This document shows positions 52,818 through 64,000 of a stretch of 64,000 nucleotides of DNA, in pieces. Location: the NCBI GenBank assembly GCA_001632435.1, contig KV423925.1:63839-127838 (forward strand), given 5' to 3'. Both the position numbers and the translations under genes were made by a program. Position 1 is the first letter of the stretch. Every line of letters starts with the position of its first letter. The notes beneath the pieces were generated by a model that was given only the letters and a program-made list of their open reading frames with translations, was not told the DNA's origin and did no database searches. This stretch comes from Calocera cornea HHB12733 (Eukaryota > Basidiomycota > Dacrymycetes > Dacrymycetales > Dacrymycetaceae).

Positions 52818-54941
52818 GTGTTTTGTCAAGCGGCACCTGCGATGGTGTTGGACATCATAAGCAACCTGCAATACTTCTATGATAGCCGAGTGCAAGCCAA
52901 GAAATGCAGACAGGCTAATCCACTGAAGACAGTTGTTCCTGGAGGTCTGGAGAACCACAATGAAAAAGAAGATGAGTTAGAGGCAGCTGATGAAGATACG
53001 GAAGGCTTCTTCTGTATGAGTGATCTGGAAGGACTTAGCAAAGTGGACTGGAAGATACTGGAGGAAGGTCAAATGCCAGCATGGGACTTCATATATGGCA
53101 AGACAGCCATTAGTATTGGAATCAGAGTGGGCTCATTCAGCAAGCCACATGGAGATTGGTTGACATTATCCAATGACAATGATAAAGTTTGGCATGCCCA
53201 TGAAGACACAGTTTGCATATGGGAAGAAGCACTACTGCGAGATGTATCTGATTGACTGCAGGCTACATTCAGCGAAAGAAAAGGTTCAGATGGAACGGCA
53301 GATGGACCAGCTGTTGTACCACTGAGCAACATATTGGAGGCTGAGAGTCACTGTATTCTTGGTGAGGATCTTGGTCTAGCCGCCGGGATACTGCCATCTT
53401 TGTACAAAGAATTGAAGCCTGTGCAAAGGAGAGCATACAATACTGTGAAGGAACACACCAAAGCTGTCTTCAGAGGTGAAGAACCAGCTCAATTGTTGAT
53501 GTTGTTGTACAGAGAAGGAGGAACTGGGAAGTCAAAAGTAATACAGAGTATTACACAACTCTATTAGCAGCCCAGAAGGCAGCATCTCTTGCTGAAGGCA
53601 GCATATACTGGCATAGCGGCATCACTCATCAATGGCTATACACTTCATCATATTGCTATAATACCTGTGCAAAAGAGGGCAGGAGAAACTAGTCGGATAA
53701 GACCCAAAACAATGGAGAAGCTGGCAGCAATATGGAGATATCCGGCATACATGATTATCGATGAGGTGTCCATGTACTCCAAGGAATTTCTGGTGCTAAT
53801 ATCGAGATCAATCACTGCTGTGCGATTGTCGACAAATAGGAATGCACCAGCAGATATGTCATTTGGAGGACTGAATGTTATTCTTGCTGGAGACTTCCAT
53901 CAATTCCCACCTGTAGCAGGGAAGAAGACATTGCCATTATATTGCCCAGGCCCCCCATTCAGAGACACCAAAGATGAAAGGCTTTGTTGGAAGATATATG
54001 AAGAATTCATGTCTATTGTTGTTCTTCAGGAGCAATGTCAAGTCAAAGATGATAGGTGGCTTGCTTTCCTTTGCCAGTCTAGATATGGCTTATGCACCAA
54101 CGAAGACATTCAGCTACTGAGAGGATTAATTCTGGGCGGCAAAGATTGTCCAGAAACAAACTTTGAAGAAACACCATGGAATGGAGCAGTGCTTATAACA
54201 TTGCACCACTGCATCAGAAACCAATGGAATGAGGCATTGATTCAGCAGCATTGTCAAAAGACCAAACAAACATTGCTTATATCCAAGGCCTACAACACAG
54301 TAGGAGATCATGAAGTGACCAATGCAGAACGGTACACCATATTGACGCAGAAAGGGGGAAAGGGAAAAAATAGGGGTGAGAAGGGTGGATTGCCCCACAG
54401 GGTTGCACTCGCGATAGGCATGAAAGTGATGGTAATCCTCAATGTTCATAGAGATCTGGACATTGCCAATGGTGCAAGAGGAGAGATTGTTGGAATAGGA
54501 TTGGATCCAATGGAGCTGCCCATCCATAGAATAGAATCTAGATGGCACTTGTGGTACCCTGCATACTATGTTCTTGTGAAGTTGCAAAGGACCAACGCAA
54601 AGCAACTACCAGGGCTCAAACCAGGAGTCATACCTATTGTACCAGCAAAGAAGACATTTTCCATCCATATGTCTAATGGGCAGAAGAAGACAATTACAAG
54701 AAGACAGCTTCCAATCACACCTGTGTATGCCTACCAATTGCAGGGACAAACAATTCCCTATGTCATTGTAGACATCAGTACTCCACCAAGTGGACATATT
54801 ACACCATTCAACGCCCATGTGGCACTTTCAAGAAGCAAAGGAAGAAGCACAATCCAGCTGCTGCAAGGATTTGATCCTAGCCTCTTTACAATCCATGCAA
54901 GTGAGTTCTTGAGAGCTGAAGATGAAAGGATGAAAGAATAG
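52818..54941 (+). pseudogene. Helitron Pif1-like helicase domain, two in-frame stops
   Basis: One frame runs from 52818 to 54941, broken only by the TGA at 53253 and TAG at 53565. Walker A is REGGTGKSKVI (about 53513-53545) and Walker B is MIIDEVSM (about 53752-53775). Further helicase motifs are ILAGDFHQFPPV, LHHCIRNQWNEAL, GMKVMVILN and the C-terminal YAYQLQGQTIPYVIVDIS and FNAHVALSRSKGR. Only nonsense codons separate it from an open frame of over 700 codons, so inactivation looks fairly recent. Confidence 0.88.
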
Positions 54942-55032
54942 ACCACCTAGACAAGAGGACAGCAGAAAGAGTGGAGAATTGTAAGCTGACGGAAGGGGGA
55001 AGGGGGAAGGAGGAAGGAGACATAATAATAAC

Positions 55033-55069
55033 TTGCGTAGCAGTTAGTACCAATATGTAGTCTACGCAA
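55033..55069. repeat. Hairpin downstream of the Helitron helicase
   Basis: TTGCGTAG (55033-55040) and CTACGCAA (55062-55069) form a perfect 8-bp stem with a 21-nt loop. It lies about 90 bp after the helicase stop. Helitrons end in a hairpin and CTRR; here no CTRR follows at the usual distance and the loop is long, so the link is tentative. Confidence 0.35.
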
Positions 55070-55540
55070 CAAAAAAACATACAGCAAATCAGTATCCAAC
55101 AGAACTTACAACAGTATGCATTGTCAGAGCATTTGACGAATGTGACAGCAAACCCACATCAGAAGATGTAAGGCTGATATTATTTCTGGAATGACATCAT
55201 GAAGGATATCATATAGAGGGTGTCTAACAGCAAAGGGATCAACATGTGAAAGAGGCAGACTCATACCATGACATGATGTATGTGAAAGAGCGGTCTTCCA
55301 CTTCATATGAGCAGAAGGGAAGGAGAACAGTGGAGGGAGCAATCATTCTGACAGGGAATGTTGTGCATTGCTGTATTGTAGATGCATACATATGGCAGAA
55401 GGAGATGGTAGGAAAACAGAAAATGTCATATAAGAGGACAGACAGCCGATAACATCATCAGACACAGGATTGCTTCTCCGCATGGATAGTGTCCACATCA
55501 GCAGAGCAACCATAATGGCTTTCTCCTTGGAGGTAGAGGT

Positions 55541-57060
55541 CTATACAAATGTCAGTAACAGATGAAAGAAGGACAGACACATAGGACAAACCAAGGGTAG
55601 AGGAAGATCATGGTAGACCATGCCTCGGATGTTGTTCAGCCAGCTATCAATGTCCACAGAGGGTGGCCGGGCTGCTTGACCATCTGACGACATTGACAGT
55701 GATGGTGTACCTTCAGGATGAGGTCGACCAAGTGCTGTGGCCTTGTTTGACTGATCCAAAGAACTATTGAAGTCACTGTTTACAGTGCCATCACTACTGA
55801 TCTTGGAACCAAGTTGTTCCTTATCAGCTTGACAAATGGCAAACAACTGAGCGCGTCTCAGCAGTTCTTGAAATGACAGAGGGCCAGAAGGATTATGGAA
55901 GTGGTGGGAATGAAGAACTGGAGGAGCTGCAGGTACTGGGAAGAAGTTGCCCGCAGCGGCAGATATGTTGAGTTTTCTATGTTTTCTGGAACCTCCGCCT
56001 TGTTGAGAAGATGCTGAATGAGAAGGGCAACCTTTGGATTTGCCTGCCAATGACGAACCCCCACTGCAAGAGCATGTAGTGGGACTGGTGTAAGGTGTAT
56101 CACTGGAATCAAAATGCCCACAGGGTTAGTATGAGTTGTTGTCCTTATCCTTCCTGGAGCCACGGTCACCAAAGCCATCATTGTCTGGACTGTCAATGTC
56201 ATCCGGATCTTCAGTATCATTGGCCTTCTTGCTTTTGTCGCAAAAGTTGAGGGTTGATGGTAAAGAAGTGTGCAAGACACTTTTGACCACCAAGGCCTAT
56301 GATATTTGCAGAAGGTTGAGCAAGTTCTGCCGGTTCACTTGATTTTCAGAGAGGGGGGCCAACTTTGCTGCATCCTCATAATGCCAGGAGGCAGCCAATG
56401 CAACCAGATAAGGGTGTGCATGATGCTGAAACCAAGGAAATAGTTCCCCAGCAGGATTACAATACATCATCTGCCCACCAGAGCGGGCAGTAGGTTCTTT
56501 GTTGGTGTGGATGTATGTGTCAGGGGACACTCTATTTTCCTACTTTATTCGGCCCTTACTCACTTCAGAAGCACTTCCCAGCATGGAATCTGGCCTTCAG
56601 GGTCCAGGCCTATGGCCCAGAGTGTGGCCCAGACAACCGTGCAGCCATGAGTCTGGCCACTCACCATGACTCAGCATGACTGACTATGACTCACACATGC
56701 GTAGCCACACTTGATGCATAGTGACCCATGATATGCCCCATGATGTGTCCCATGAGACGCTCCATGGCCTGACCCATGCAGATCTGTAGGGTATATATAT
56801 GTGGGGTCTAGGCCCCCTGGCTCCTCAGATCTGGTCTCTGAGGACTCTCCACTGTACACCCGTACTCTGTAGTCTCTATAGTCACCTCATCTATCCTATT
56901 CTCCACTCTATCCTTGCCCACCTGACCTACTCTATCGCTCTACCATTGACTCCAATCCCTGTCTACTCTCGGTGGCCTTGTAGGGTTACTGTGTGCCCTC
57001 ACAGTATGTCACAAAACTGGAGTGAGGATCATTGGGATCAACTGGAGTTGGTAGTTTTCA
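55541..57060 (-). pseudogene. Unrecognised minus-strand gene split by a solo LTR
   Basis: Downstream exon-like frames are 56530-56297 (PTARSGGQMMYCNPAGELF, PWFQHHAHPYLVALAASWHY) and 56050-55541 (Ser/Gly-rich, with PLSFQELLRRAQLFAICQAD and SVDIDSWLNNIRGM). Across the LTR the frame reads DPNDPHSSF on one side and VTYIHTNKEP on the other when a single copy of the 5-bp duplication is counted, so the LTR landed inside an open frame. The family is unknown. Confidence 0.4.
56518..57003 (+). mobile_element. Solo LTR of a gypsy element with 5-bp target duplication
   Basis: This 486-bp sequence starts TGTCAGGGGACAC and ends GTGTGCCCTCACA, sharing termini with the LTR at 39158-39636. It carries a TATA-like GTATATATAT at 56791-56800. 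The flanks are identical: GTATG at 56513-56517 and GTATG at 57004-57008. No internal element sequence adjoins it, so it is a solo LTR left by LTR-LTR recombination. Confidence 0.93.
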
Positions 57061-58270
57061 GGTGATGGGCTTAACACAGGAGCTGAAGGTAGCTAGTTTG
57101 TACCAGTACCATTTGACGGGATCCTTAGCAAGTGTAGTGGAGAGAATCTATAAATAATGAATGAAGGGGCCAAGTGATAGTAATGATAGTAGAAGACATA
57201 CAGAGTCATAAGTGATGGGTTTGGTACTCCCAACAATGCCATCAGATAATTGACACAGGAGGGATTGTATTGTATCTATGGTCGGAACCACAGTTAAGCC
57301 AGTGTGATCAAAAAGCCAATGTTTGTCGGCCACCACTACATCAGCAGTTAAATATTGAGCTGACACAACTCAGAAAGACACACAATGCATCAAGTTCCTA
57401 CAACTGTCTACCAAAAGGTAGATGCCTTGCTCACGCAATCCCCTTGACTACAGGATCATCAGTGTTGAAAGAATGGGATACACATACACATACCACATCC
57501 GCACTGGTAGACCTTGCCATGATATGAGCTACCTGCACATGCAAGCCATGTTTGCCAGTGAGTACGCATATACCTTGATCTATGCGGGTAAGGGCACGCT
57601 TATTCTTCTGTGGACATGAAGAACTGAGCCAAGACTTTGGCCTTCCAGTTGAGAATGTGTGTGTAAAGGGGACAGCAAGTGTGCGTGCAGAATGGACTGG
57701 AGTAGAGGAGCAGATGAACTAAGATCAATGATGATAGTTTCACAATGATTGGTAGACTTATGGTGTCAACTGGAATGTGACATGATGGATGTAGAGAAGT
57801 AACAACAAGACAACAGCCAGGAGATCCACCTTCATGCATGAAGATGGAAGCAACCAGGTTTCATAGTCTGCAAAGCAGCTGACCCCAGCCATGTGACACA
57901 CTGAAATGTAACAAGCAGTATATAAACTGCAGCCGGTAAGCCAACAAGATGTAAGTAGTGACAACATCAAAGCATAAGCAGATCATGTGAACAAGGACTT
58001 AACAAGATGTAAGGAACATGATTGAGATGAGAAAGAAGGGAAAGCCATAATGGCAAGTGGAAAGGACATATAATGCAGATAGGATGGCAGCCTTAATGAC
58101 CTACTCCATATAAATTTCACCAGAAGAAAGTTCATCTTACATTTTGGTCAATGTATTGATCCACCTTTCCAGACATAGTTCGGGATAGCAGACACGGTTG
58201 AGCATGAAGTTGTCTAACAACTCTTTCACTTTGGCTGCTTGGGCAAGACAAAAAGATGCTGTCAAAGGAT
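57061..58270. other. Repeat-rich DNA, no supported gene
   Basis: Short frames exist on both str ands, none with recognisable content or splice support. Composition is AT-rich compared with the first half of the window. I see no RNA gene or clear repeat. Confidence 0.35.
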
Positions 58271-60156
58271 TCAATATACGGCTAAACAGCATGAAACAGA
58301 CAGCATACTATGTTCACTTTCATCTGACCCAATATTGGAGGGATCAACAATGACAGGATTGGCGATAGATAGGAGGTCGGGGATGGATTTGTTGATGTCA
58401 CCACCTTCTGGAGGGATGACAGCAGCATTGATGTTGGCCAGTGAGTCTGTGAGGATAACATTGTTGTTGATGACGTTGGACCAAGGCAAGATAATGGTAT
58501 TATTGCCCACAGATGCATTCTTGTCCAACTTTGCCAGATGTGCAGCAGCAATATGTTTCTGCAGCCAAAGCAGATGAATCTGACAATGTTGAGAGCCATT
58601 GGAGAGCTCTTCCCATGCCAATGACTTGAAGCAATGTTTATAGAAGACCCTCAGTCCCGCGGAAGAGACAGTAACAGCATTCCTGATCCATTCAACCTCA
58701 TCATTGATAGCTGCAGAAGGCTATCAGAAACTACATCAGACGGACAGCCAGGAGCAGTATACCTTCTCCTTGATCGCATGTGCACCCAGAGTCATTACAG
58801 TTAAAGCAACCCCAATTCATCGTAGCAGACATAGACAGCTTCACGACATCACCGCAATGAGTGAGCAGATAGGGAGGCAACCCATTTTCAACATTGGTCC
58901 AGTAACCATTGATACAAGCAGAACACTACAGCAACATCCAGTGAGAATAGAACAGCAATGACAAAGACGTCACCTACCCATCCCTCCATCATATCACCTA
59001 GTTGCAGAGCGCCAACAGGTAGCTGACCGGCAAGAGTCAGATAACACACTGCAAGAGAAGGATGTAAGACACATATGGAAGTAATATCTTCCAGCGAGCC
59101 GACACTTGGAGCCACATTGAAAACAGCTGCTTCTTCTATGTTGTTGACTTCCACACCTTCACATGCTTGGTACAGCACCACAGAATCAAAATTACCATTG
59201 AAGTGAATACTCCAAAGATTGGTGTTTTTGAGGAAGTCCGGCATAGGCAGCATATGACCATTAGGTAAAAATTGATAGGAGTGAGAGCCCCAACCAGCTT
59301 TCACGACTGCAGACACTGGATGACTTGCTGTAGAGGCAGATATGTAGATTTTGGGCACACAGATGTGCCACACAGGGTCTGCCAAGGTACCACTGTCAAA
59401 TTTCAGACTGTGGAGCAGTTGTAGATTTATGATGCACCCTTGTAGATCTTGAACCTGCGTGAGGGGTCCCCCCCCCCTCTCACAGATTTTGTGACACATG
59501 CAGACTCTCACCAAAGTACACTTTTGCATTATGGTTTCCCTAGGCATACAAAATGTTGTGCAGTTTGCTTCTGGCAAAAACAAGGGCACAGCCTCTACAA
59601 GACCCCATCCCTTGTGATGGCATGATCTGTGTTCATCACGTGGTACATTTACAATCTGTGTAGGGTATCTGCATGTATCCTACGGTTTGTGTGCCTGTCT
59701 GCACACATCTGCAATCTACAACTTTACTTCTGAAATCAGCCTCCATCTGTGTATCTATGTCTATGGCAAGTCATCCACTTGCATAAGAGACTGTGAAGCA
59801 GAATTGGCAGGTAAGTCATGCAGAATGTTGAGGGTAGAATCATGTGGAGGCATAGTCAAAGACAGATTATGGCACAAGGGTACCTGATCTGTTGTTGATG
59901 GAGGAGAAGGATCACCATTAGACAGATCAATGATATTTGAGGGTGCTTGAGGACCGGATGCAGAGAGAGGATGGCCAGTAGCATGAGAAGTAGAATGACG
60001 GATACCAGAGTTGGATGACAAACAACGCAAAGAAGAAGATGGGCCAGTAGGCCCACTTCCAGAGGAGAAGGCAAGAGGACAATGAATACTGTCATTGGAG
60101 ATGTCTGCATTATGAGTCATGTTGTTTGCATACAGGCAACATTTCTTGGTTGACAA
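58271..60156 (-). CDS. Unrecognised minus-strand exon block
   Basis: Open segments at 60156-59761 (Ser/Pro/His-rich, probably disordered), 59589-58888 (233 codons, with KAGWGSHSYQFLPNGHMLPM and FNGNFDSVVLYQACEGVEVN) and 58621-58271 (AWEELSNGSQHCQIHLLWLQ) appear to be exons of one gene or two. Between them a frame with CINGYWTNVENGLPPYLL and WGCFNCNDSGCTCDQGEG (about 58905-58740) may be another exon. The cysteines could bind metal. I recognise no family, cannot resolve all junctions, and the gene may be a transposon passenger. Confidence 0.3.
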
Positions 60157-60314
60157 TGTGGACAGTATGACCTACACAAGATTAGAAGAGAAAAGTGTAT
60201 TCAATAGACAACCCACTTCAATGTGGAAGGAGCCTGTTTCAACCTCCTGTATGAGCTTCAGCTAAGAAGGAAGTCATCAGACACAATGTAATATCTGAAC
60301 GAAACCACCCATAC

Positions 60315-61230
60315 ATCTTGACTGTTCAAACCGGCTGAAGCATTGACTGGAGGAGGAAAGACAAGATCCAGCATGGCACCCATACCATCATCAAAAGACA
60401 TGTCACCAAAAAATGCACTGATAAAGGCTTTCCGCTTCAAATCACAATACTCCCTACCAAGGAGCCTCAGTACATTTGGACAAGCGTGGACTTTAGCCCA
60501 TTTGTCAATATGAGAGGTGATGACGATTTTGAAGGCTATCTATCAACACCATTAGCATGATGAAACAAGAGCATATATGTCACATACATGAACCCTGTCT
60601 GCAAGAGCCTCCGTCGAAGTTAAAGCATTCCATAAGCCATCATCCAATGAACATTTCAGCAGCATTTTGTAGGTACAAAGAGTCACAGCATCCACAGGAA
60701 GTGGCACAGCTTCAGACATAGTAGATGTAACTTCAAGGTGTATGAAGCAGAGAGAGCTGTGTGGCTGGCAAAGACCAAACAGCTTTGAGGAGTACTAAGC
60801 AGGAATGGAAGCAATAAACATCCATTGAGGACCAGGATTACTCAGCCGGTAACTCCGCCAAATGCAAATGTACGGATGAATAACAGAAAGATACATACTG
60901 GGACAGGATGCATCAGACACAAAGAATATCATGTTCAACAATATAAGAATGTAACAATACACATATATTAATCCAAAGCCTAAACAACTGACACGGCTAT
61001 ATGTCAAGGCGAAACAGACACTGAACGACTACATAATATCAAGCAGAAACAACTTCATCATATGTCAATTTAGAAAGGATAACAAGATTTGAAGCCATCT
61101 CAACAGAATCATTGACATACTCAGAGATTGTCAAAAAGGGCACAAAACCATCATCAATCATAGCCTGGATGCACAACAGATGACCATGAAGTATTTCAGC
61201 AGATGGGACTGACAATGAAGCAATAAGCAA
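60315..61230 (-). CDS. Unrecognised minus-strand exon block, paralogous to 63450-63120
   Basis: In minus order: 61230-61039 (SAEILHGHLLCIQAMIDDGF, FLTISEYVNDSVEMASNL); about 60710-60605 (MLLKCSLDDGLWNALTSTEA, then a GTTCAT donor); and about 60535-60315 (IDKWAKVHACPNVLRLLGRE, FISAFFGDMSFDDGMGAML, then a GTATGG donor). The alternating helical pattern suggests an alpha-helical repeat protein. It resembles the block at 63450-63120. No family is assigned. Confidence 0.3.
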
Positions 61231-62382
61231 TCACAGCAACACACAAAGAAAGCAGAAGTACATGCACACTGCCCATCAGAAGATAGAGATACAGGTCTCT
61301 CAGCATCACCACTGCTTAGCTTCTGTCTCTTTGATGATGAAGCAACAGCCCCTCCTTGTCAACCTCTCTTGGTGCCTCTTTGTAGACCTGCATGCAAATT
61401 ATTGATAGCACGAGCAAGTTTAGTTTCTATGGAAAGGTCAGCCAATCAGACCCAATGAAGAAACAATTCCACCTACCATGCTGAAGTGAACACACTATAT
61501 TGGCTGGGTGCCAACAGTTGTTACATCTGATACCTGCCTTTGAGCTTGGCTGCAAAGAACCAGTAGAGTGACATATAGCAGACTCCTGTACATGACTACG
61601 CTCCTGCTTCAGAGCCTTCCTGATACAATAAACACACTAAAGATAAATTCAACATGACGGTGTGCACAGTGGACCGTGAGACAAGATATCAGGCACACAA
61701 TACTAGACACAAGGCTATCTGCAAAAGTGGTCCAAGAGTTTCGAGGAGGAGACAAGATGTCAAGCGAGAGGGATGATATGGGAGTAATGGAGGAAAGCTG
61801 AGCACCAGATATTGCAAGAGTTTGTCTGACAGTATTGAGAGGTTGCTGAGGTTTTGAAGTTTTGATTGAGATCGCGATGCCTAGTTCAACTACACAAGTA
61901 TTGTGGAGGATCCTAAGAGATCAGATCTAAGGACAAAACTACGAATGGGTCGATACTATGTACGAGAAGGCCGGAAGCATCTCTGAAAGGGGAACTGTAC
62001 AGTCAGTTTAGGGCAAGCACCTCTTACCTTTGCAGAATAGGGACGCTCTGTTGAGATGGTTTCAAGACTGTCAAGATGGGGTTTGTGCCTTTTCGGTTCA
62101 AGATTCTATATCGTGAGGGGTCGGTTTTGGTGAGTCCTGACACAAGAACAACTTACCCACTTTGGACCAAACAGAGGCAGAGCAGATGACTGTAAACAAT
62201 CAGGAACAAATAGTAAGAAAAGCTATATGTTCAAAGATAAGCAAGATGAATGCTGACATGCAACAAGCAAGGAGATGCAGGAGTACTGGTACCAGCTCAG
62301 GAAGCCTGCAAGTAAGTCAGATGTGATGAAACCAGACAGAAGAAAGAGAAGACAATGCACTACACATACTGATGTAATTGAG
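61231..62382. other. Repeat-rich DNA, no supported gene
   Basis: I see no convincing exon, RNA gene or repeat here. It may hold small exons or introns of the flanking minus-strand genes. Confidence 0.3.
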
Positions 62383-63709
62383 TCACCAGACACAGATGCC
62401 AAAGTAGCACAAGGAATAGAAACCTGGACCCACTCCATTAACAAGGAAGATGAAATGGTAGAGGCAGCATACCAGATTCATAAGTATATTGTCCGAAGAA
62501 TCCTGAGACATGTGTTTGATCCTGTACACCAAAAGCCTGTCAACGCATTGCCAAATACAGAGCATGCACCCAACCTGCATAAACAAAAGCACAATATGCC
62601 TCATCAGCACCAAACTTAGTACCTTGGTCCAAAGTAACAAAAGAAGTGGACTATGCAGGATCAACATATGTGAGGAAGAAAGAAAAGATGAACAAAACAT
62701 ACCAAAGAAGCTGCTTCGGGCAAACAACCCAAAGGGAGAGGATCCGTTGAAGATGACTAAAGCTGACATGCATCAAGGAACAATACTATATACAGGGTTA
62801 CACAGGAGGACATACTGAAGAAGTAGCCTTCCACCCTTTAACCAACGTCTGCTTGTTGGAAGATGGCTCATCATCATCCATAAACAGACCAGCCAACTGA
62901 TAAATAATGAGCAGCAAACTCAAACACAGAATTGAACATCAAATAAAGTCCCCTGGCAAAGAGCGCAGCTCATCATTATTCAACCATTCCAGCTTGGCAC
63001 GGAGTTCTAACACGCACAACACATCTTTGAACTGCTGTTTTGCAACAGACGACTAGGTGTCGCCCATGAGACCGAGTAAACTGACCAATAAATATTGATA
63101 TTTTCAGGGGAAAGTCAAACATGCTCTTAGCAACAGCGGATTTGAAGGAGGCCAAACATTCTTCACCCAAGAGACTGAGGACCTTTGGTGTCAACAAATC
63201 ATACAGCAAGGAATCAGCATCTAGACAAGATTTCACAATAGACTTCAGAAGCATGATTAATGAAATGGATAAAATGAGAGAGAATGAACACACACCTTCA
63301 CAGAATCCACCAAGCCATCTGATTTTATCACCAACCAGTAAGCTTCTAGACCTGGGGAAGAGGTGCAGATGACATTGCTGAACTGCAGTATCAATGTAGA
63401 AACAACACCATGACCTTCGTCATGCAAGATGTCAACGACAGAATCCATAGCCATACAATAAGAAGATAAGAAAACAGATGATGCAACAGTGTTGCTGCCA
63501 ACAAAAGGAGTGAAGCAGCAACATAGTTGTAGATGATATATAGGAGATGAGTGACAGCTTGAAGGAAGACCGGCACCAATACTGTTGTGAGGGCACAACA
63601 GTCTAGCCATAGGTGGATCATCAATAGTGGCCCAAACAGTGGTTGATAACCAACCCAAATACGATAAGGAGGGCAACAGGGGGGCAATATAAGGGGTTGC
63701 CATGGCCAA
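62383..63709 (-). CDS. Unrecognised minus-strand multi-exon gene (partial)
   Basis: In minus order: 63709 to about 63297 (VVDILHDEGHGVVSTLILQF, SPGLEAYWLVIKSDGLVDSV, then a GTGTGT donor); about 63245-63110 (SIVKSCLDADSLLYDLLTPK, VLSLLGEECLASFKSAVAKS); a stretch with FKDVLCVLELRAKLEWLNND at about 63030-62970; QLAGLFMDDDEPSSNKQTL at about 62900-62840; and VTLDQGTKFGADEAYC with AGWVHALYLAMR at about 62640-62545. An in-frame stop follows the last, so the gene may be decayed. The family is unknown. The 5' end may lie beyond 63792. Confidence 0.35.
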
Positions 63710-63792
63710 GAGTCCATCTCAAGGTCTTGAGCGGCATATCGTGCATAGCCATAACCCAATAAGGAATGGTGGTGGTGATGAGAGGGGATCAA

Positions 63793-64000
63793 GATGATAT
63801 CAAGTACATCAGAGAAGCAAGACAGCAGTATCGGCTGTCATCAGATCTGTGATTGGTCAACTTGTCCACAGGTAAGGAGTGTCGGGGGGTATCAACAGGG
63901 TAAGGTGTCAAGCAGAAAGGGTTACTGTCCATGGCTTGCCATATTGAGAGTCTCGACTGTCCGCTCAGGAGGTTTGAGGAATAACGAAGAGGCTGCTCAT
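63793..64000. other. Window end, no supported feature
   Basis: Nothing recognisable in the last 208 bases. They may contain upstream exons of the minus-strand gene ending near 62383. Confidence 0.3.

Larger units (their letters stand above)
49054..54941 (+). mobile_element. Autonomous Helitron, decayed (DUF6570 - HuH Rep - Pif1 helicase)
   Basis: The order of parts matches fungal Helitron RepHel proteins: an N-terminal helical region (49054-49299), a DUF6570-type segment, a Helitron-like N domain with HuH motif, and a C-terminal Pif1-like helicase to 54941. The frame is broken by stops at 49929-49931 (TGA), 51737-51739 (TAG), 52022-52024 (TGA), 53253-53255 (TGA) and 53565-53567 (TAG). Frame changes also occur near 49300-49390, 50350-50970 and 52025-52820. 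It is therefore non-autonomous now. Exact element ends (5' TC, 3' hairpin plus CTRR) are not fixed; a candidate hairpin lies at 55033-55069. Confidence 0.88.

Noticed and set aside
1..64000. CRISPR arrays, bacterial operons or prophage
   Set aside because: Intron-rich fungal genes throughout; the tandem arrays have diverged units without uniform spacers.

Overview
This window reads as nuclear DNA of a basidiomycete fungus, most likely a mushroom-forming agaricomycete. The evidence is many short GT-AG introns (about 45-65 nt, often with CTAAC/CTGAC-like branch sites), GC-rich exons, small intergenic spacers, and fungal-specific gene sets such as RIT1, CTK3, KRI1, a Dal5-type permease and a DUF6570-type Helitron. 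All gene models are inferred by eye from reading frames, splice signals and recognised protein families. For most complete models the spliced length is a multiple of three, which supports them.

The window has two compartments. From 1 to about 36.4 kb it is gene-dense. In order it holds: a 5'-truncated PH-RhoGAP gene (+), a spacer of repeats with Pol III-type boxes, RIT1 (-), a single-pass LRR surface protein (+), a minisatellite and a tRNA-Thr(CGT), a mitochondrial carrier (+), two tandem HSL-type alpha/beta hydrolases (+,+), a membrane-anchored histidine-acid-phosphatase relative (-), a Dal5/ACS-family MFS permease (-), a secreted polyamine-oxidase-like flavoprotein (-) and a SulP anion transporter with STAS domain (+). 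These are followed by a compact run of RNA and ribosome genes: LSM4 (+), CTK3 (+), KRI1 (+), a strikingly short SRP72 (-) and a pinin-domain protein (+).

From about 36.4 kb to the end it is repeat-rich and lower in GC. It holds an 18-bp-period minisatellite, a 162-bp tandem repeat that stays open as a 54-residue repeat, and a Ty3/gypsy element whose 3' end is replaced by an inverted copy of its own LTR plus gag start (a roughly 633-bp fold-back). It also holds a 60-bp palindrome, two unrecognised spliced genes, a decayed autonomous Helitron (DUF6570, HuH Rep and Pif1-like helicase, broken mainly by nonsense codons), a solo LTR with a perfect 5-bp target duplication that splits a minus-strand reading frame, and several minus-strand exon blocks of unknown families, two of which look paralogous.

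Functionally the first half mixes nutrient uptake and extracellular enzymes (permease, SulP, phosphatase relative, amine oxidase, hydrolases) with core RNA metabolism. The second half is a transposon graveyard. The most unusual observations are the compact SRP72, the self-inverted LTR element, the repeat family built on TTTGCTTCCGCT that recurs in several spacers, the coding 162-bp repeat, and the inverted repeat carrying Pol III-like boxes near 3-4.6 kb.
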